Shown here: positions 59,669 to 64,000 of the stretch, one piece after another
How the letters are laid out: each line of letters starts with the position of its first letter
How positions within the stretch are numbered: position 1 is the stretch's first letter
From: Monarcha castaneiventris obscurior
Taxonomy: Eukaryota > Chordata > Aves > Passeriformes > Monarchidae
DNA length: 64,000 nucleotides
NCBI GenBank assembly: GCA_026261815.1
Contig: JAMPIT010000437.1
Location: 3,162,001-3,226,000, forward strand
Direction: 5' to 3'
Notes under the pieces: generated by a model
Told to the model about the DNA's origin: nothing
What the model saw: only the letters and a program-made list of their open reading frames with translations
Database searches by the model: none
Program-made: the position numbers and the translations under genes

Positions 59669-60150
59669 CACAGAATCACAGAATCACCAGGTTGGAAGAG
59701 ACCTTCAAGATCATCGAGTCCAACCCATGTCCGAACACCTCAACTAAACTAAACCATGGCACCGAGTGCCACATCCAATCTCTTTTTAAACACCTCCAGG
59801 GATGGTGATTCCACCACCTCCCCGGCTAAACCATTCCAATATTTTATCACTCTTTCTGTAAAAACTTTTTTCTAAATATCCAACCTATATTTTCCTTGGC
59901 ACAACTGAAGACTGTGTCCTCTTGTTCTGTCAGGTGTTGCCTGGAAAAAGAGACCAACCCCCTCCTGACTACAACCACCTTTCAAGAAGTTGTAGAGAGT
60001 GATAAGGTCACCTCTGAGTCTCCTTTTCTCCAGGCTAAACAACCCCAGCTCCCTCAGCCATTCCTCATAGGGTTTGTGTTCCAAGCCCCTCACCAGCCTT
60101 GTTGCCCTCCTCTGGACGCATTCAAGCGTCTCAATGTCCTTCCTGAAATC
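59669..60150 (-). mobile_element. CR1 LINE 3' end, longest antisense copy
   Basis: On the plus strand it opens with two 8-bp tail units (cacagaat), then 'caccaggttggaagagacct', 'gatggtgattccaccacctc', 'tcttgttctgtcaggtgttg', 'cttttctccaggctaaacaa', and ends near 'ctcaatgtccttcctgaaat'. It is therefore about 480 bp of the CR1 3' end on the minus strand, of the same subfamily as the copy at 1384. It reaches into the last part of ORF2 but has no intact frame. The 166-codon plus-strand frame at 59896-60396 is antisense to it for half its length and is rejected as a gene. Confidence 0.93.
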
Positions 60151-61109
60151 TTGATGACCTATATGTATGAAAGGCTTAAAAAATCCGAGCAGTGCATCAC
60201 AGGCAGTGGTGAAACCCTTGACCTGCTGTTCTGGCTGTGGCCAGGACTAGTGACTGCCAAAGCAGCTCCTCTCTGCTCGCCCATCCCCTCTGAGCCATCG
60301 ACTCCCACCCACAGCACCAGATCCAGCACCAGACGTGTGGGGAACCTCCCCACCTCTGTACCAGCACCATGGGCAGCACTTAAATACCCTTTATAAAACT
60401 AAATATCCTTCTAAAATTGTAAAATTTCTTATTTCCCCTGACTAGGAAAGGACATTCAAACCAGATCTTCCCTTTACTAGAACAGGCATATTTTTATTAT
60501 AATTTTTTATATTTTTATATAACATTTGTATTATTACCACTCACAAAGCTTTCCTCCTTTGGTGTGTCCATTCAGACACGTCCTGCTGTGAGCAGGGCTC
60601 TCAGATCCAGTCCTTCAGAGACCTGGAGACCCACAGCCCTATTTTTGGAGCAAAGACAACTATTAGGCAAAAAAAAAGAGGAATTTCTGGAGATAAGCAG
60701 TGTCCCAGCTGGGGGCTTGGATCATGAGTTTGAATTCCACCGCTTGAAGTTTACAGTGTTTGGGGATTTTTAGGCCTGACCCTCTGTGGGCGTTCTCATC
60801 AGCAGAGTTTTAAAGGGCTCAATCAAGTGAAGCTCCTAAAAGAGCCAGGACAATTTGCATACAGAGGGGTAATTTATTTGCAGGGTTTCAGCGTGTCACA
60901 AATTAAGAGGGCTGAGTTATGAACTCCTGAGCACCCTGATGTACAGCGGAAACCGCAGTGAATCCCTAATGACAGCCCCATAAAGATGATGTGATAAATA
61001 CAGCATTAAAAACGCAATGGAGGCATGAATCTGCTATAATTTAAGGATCTGCCATTACAGGCAACAGGGTTGCATTTTTTGTTGGGTTTTTTTCACTACA
61101 GCATCGACA
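60151..61109. other. Single-copy sequence, nothing recognised
   Basis: AT-rich at 60480-60540. No gene or repeat family was recognised. Confidence 0.4.
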
Positions 61110-61145
61110 GAGAATCACAGAATAGTTTGGGTTGGAGGGACCTTC
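61110..61145 (-). mobile_element. CR1 LINE 3' tip, 36 bp
   Basis: Only 'gagaatcacagaatagtttg' and 'ggttggagggacctt' remain, the 3' extreme of a CR1 on the minus strand. It lies about 75 bp from the CCTT microsatellite. Confidence 0.8.
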
Positions 61146-61218
61146 CCAAACATGAAATCTTTCCAAATTTTAGGAGATTATTTTTTGTCTTACTGACAGC
61201 ACTTTTCTTTCAGGGCGG

Positions 61219-61522
61219 GCCTTCCTTCCTTCCTTCCTTCCTTCCCTCCTTCCTTCCTTCCTTCCTTCCTTCCTTCCTTCCTTCCTTCCTTCCTTCCTTC
61301 CTTCCTTCCTTCCTTCCTTCCTTCCTTCCTCCTTCCTTCCTTCCTTCCTTCCTTCCTTCCTTCCTTCCTTCCTTCCTTCCTTCCTTCCTTCCTTCCTTCC
61401 TTCCTTCCTTCCTTCCTTCCTTCCTTCCTTCCTTCCTTCCTTCCTTCCTTCCTTCCTTCCTTCCTTCCTTCCTTCCTTCCTTCCCTCCTTCCTTCCTTCC
61501 GTCCCTCCCTCCTTCCCCTTCT
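61219..61522. repeat. (CCTT)n microsatellite, about 300 bp
   Basis: Around 70 CCTT units in almost unbroken array, with a few interruptions (ccctcc near the left end, a one-base loss near 61330, and CCCT/GTCC variants at the right end). The plus strand is pure pyrimidine and the minus strand pure purine (GGAA). Three long frames (190, 142 and 134 codons) exist only because 12 bp is a multiple of three; they encode simple peptide repeats and are not genes. Confidence 0.97.
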
Positions 61523-64000
61523 TCACATAAATGCAAACTACATTTTCTCTTCCCCTCTTTGAAAATACATAAAGCAAAAAAAAAAAAAAGAAAACCAATC
61601 TGGAAAAACCACATCAGCTATTCCACATACCAAAATCTCTAAAAAAGAAATAAACCACTCTCCATATGAAATACAACTTCCCATTTACACCCCTGTTTTC
61701 AAGTGGAAACCATTTTTTCATTGCACCATGAGTTTCACACAGCTCAATGTCAACTCCACAACCAAAAAGAAGATGGAAACATTTAGATTTCCATTCTTCT
61801 CCTCTTTATTCTGCGTAGCCACTGTAAGAGTTTTTATAGGGGGTAAAAAAAAGTAATTTCTGAAAAGTGAAATGAATGTAATATTCATGGGGTGATCCTA
61901 CAGACCATGTTCAAAGAAGCATAAAATTATCTGCCTATGAAGGTCAATTAGCTTTGACATTAATTTTGGTAGCATAAGTTAAACCTTTTTTTTTTCCCTA
62001 CCCCAGTAACAATATATATACAGCAAATTCTAGGGAAAAAAATACAGGAACATTTGCAAATTGCAAAACATTTTCATTATTATTTCAATTTACAAGGGAA
62101 CTGAAACATCACTAAATACTTTGATATTATTTCAACTTCAGGCAATGAGCATTGCTGGCACATTCCCATTGGGGATGGGGCCTGGTTATTTTGCAGGAGT
62201 CAAACCAAGGGCCATTTAGGAAAAATGCTCAAGAAACTGATGGAAATTAGAAGTTATTTGGAACCAAGCACTGAAAACCATAATGAAATCGTATTTCAAA
62301 TTAATTACACTTTTTAATCGAAATGGCGGAGACGGTGCCAATCTAAATACAACGAATTACAACAAAATCTGAAGTAAAAGAGAAGTAGTTTAAGGATTTC
62401 CATGGAAGGGAAACAATTTGTCATTCCGTACAAGAAATTTCATTTTCTACTTTAAAAAACATGACTTGCCAAATGAATCCAGCAATAACTGGAAACAGAC
62501 CAACTTCCACAAATGAATGTTTTATATTTTCAAGTATACTTCAGTTAATTAAAAAATTAATTGGCCTTGAAAATACTGGAGAGTCTATATTTCATCACCC
62601 CCACCCCAGGCGTATGGGGGGGCATTTTTAACCAAATCCAATTCTCTGGTCCGAGAAAAGCCTGCAGAAAATAACATCAGTAAATTAAAAAAATTAAAAA
62701 TAAAACTTTGTAAGAGCCCAAAACCACGGTTTGAGGCTCTAGGAAGACCCAGCTCCCCCCAGAAAAGATGGGAACACACGTGACAACAACATTGCCAGCA
62801 CGTAGTTTCTTGCTCTTCACATTAAAGGCTTTTCAGGATCTTTCCCCCATAAATTTTCATCAATTCCTGACCAAAATTCCCAAAAGGAGAACACTGCAGT
62901 CCAGCTTGGAGCACTGCTGCTGAAGTTTTCCTAAACAGTCTCCACTGAAAGGTGGCATCCCTGGAAATCAGTCAGCACAGGGAGATTTTTTGGACTTTAT
63001 CCCAGTGCTGCTCTGCCCCAAACTCTATTTCCATCCCCACTTCCCCTCACACAAGTCAGATCCTCCCCCAGTTCTGGAAAATAAATTTCCTCCAGTCCAT
63101 TCCTAATACACAGGATGCTGGGAGGAAAGAAAAGGCAGTAATGGCTCAGAAAAATTTATGAATAATCTTTACAAAAGAATAATTTGTGGGATTCTTTCCA
63201 GAACCAGAAAAAAATATAAGGAATAATTTACCATTGCTCAATTTGCCATAACCAGCTGAGGGAGACTGCCTTGGCAGATGGTGTTTCTGATCAACAATTC
63301 CCATTCTTCCTTCAAATGCCAAAATTAAAATGTTCTGATGCTTATATTAATATTGATTTCTCTTTTCTCATGTCTTGTCAATTCTAATCTCAATATTATC
63401 TCCTTTTTTTCCTTAAAAAGAAGTCATCCTTGGCAAAAAATTAAAGTTTAGAGCAGCTGTAAGCTTCAGCCGTGTCCTAAAACAACCCAAAACCAAACCC
63501 AACACCACCAAACCATTTGGTCACTACACCTGCCAAGGATATCAGATGGGAAGGATGTCCTCAGCCCAGTGTCACAGCACCCATCCATCCATCCCATCCT
63601 CTACCCAGCATTTTTTTTATGGAATATCAGGATCTCAGCTGCACTGTCACTCAGATGTCCCATGGGTTCAGACAGGTTGTGTTCCTGTTAAAGGATCAGA
63701 AGGAAAAGGTCTGTAACTGTTTGTATTGTATTTATCATCCTCCCAATGCCCCCACTCAAATAACACCTGGTTTATGGCCAGACAACTGAGCTGAACCCTT
63801 AGGAACTTTTAAGATAAGGAACTATGAAACTTCCAGTCATGACACAAAGTAAAAATAGAAATATACCTTTCTATCCCTCTGGTTTTACTCCAACAGTAAA
63901 TTAGACCCAGTCAATTTTGAGCAGAAACACGCCAGCTTAGAAAAGTTTATTTTTACAGATCCACAGCTTCTTTCAGCTTTGGGGAAATTCAAACATCTGC
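61523..64000. other. Single-copy sequence to the window end, no gene seen
   Basis: About 2.5 kb, AT-leaning, with an A run near 61577, an A/C-rich patch at about 63480-63520 and a few CATC units near 63582. No gene or interspersed repeat was recognised. Confidence 0.4.

Noticed and set aside
59896..60396. Plus-strand 166-codon frame
   Set aside because: The first half is antisense CR1 sequence; the rest has no recognisable feature.
61070..61642. Plus-strand 190-codon frame and overlapping minus-strand frames of 142 and 134 codons
   Set aside because: They exist only because the CCTT microsatellite has no stop codon in any frame. The peptides are four-residue repeats.

Overview
This is a vertebrate nuclear window with no recognisable protein-coding or RNA gene. 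The repeats point to a bird, probably a passerine (inference). They are mostly 5'-truncated CR1 LINE 3' ends with the avian tail (a gene-proximal block reading 'AACCCAAACCATTCTATGATT' or close to it, then 8-bp ATCACAGA-type repeats), plus short solo LTRs. Base composition is AT-leaning with local GC-rich patches. None of the open reading frames resembles a known protein. The longest are either made of repeat sequence or look like chance frames. I read the window as intergenic or as the inside of a very large intron.

Layout. 1-1.5 kb: an old CR1 copy (+), an AT-rich stretch, and a young CR1 copy (-). 1.5-10.9 kb: mostly single-copy sequence with several perfect or nested inverted repeats, a CA microsatellite and a candidate LTR near 8.4-8.9 kb. 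10.96-11.40 kb: solo LTR copy A (-). 12-29 kb: single-copy sequence with CR1 pieces at 12.1 (-), 14.6 (+), 23.8 (+) and 25.6 kb (-), and a 16-bp palindrome made of two facing octamer motifs at 16.5 kb. 29.01-30.0 kb: solo LTR copy B (+) followed by a second, different LTR-like sequence. 31-36 kb: CR1 pieces and a further LTR-like sequence at 35.6-36.0 kb. 39.5-41.2 kb: solo LTR copies C (-) and D (+), facing away from each other across 854 bp. 42-64 kb: CR1 pieces, several short minisatellites, a nearly 500-bp CR1 at 59.7 kb (-) and a 300-bp CCTT microsatellite at 61.2 kb.

The best-supported observation is the LTR family. Copies A, B, C and D are each 427-438 bp, start with TGAT and end with the matching inverted terminus. 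Each is flanked by its own perfect 4-bp target duplication (TGGG, CTAT, CCTT, GCAG), and none retains proviral internal sequence. By eye A and B are about 2% apart, C and D about 2.5%, and A and C about 4%, so the family is fairly young. Four-base duplications fit class I (gammaretrovirus-related) endogenous elements. All family assignments are from reading the sequence alone and were not checked against a repeat library.
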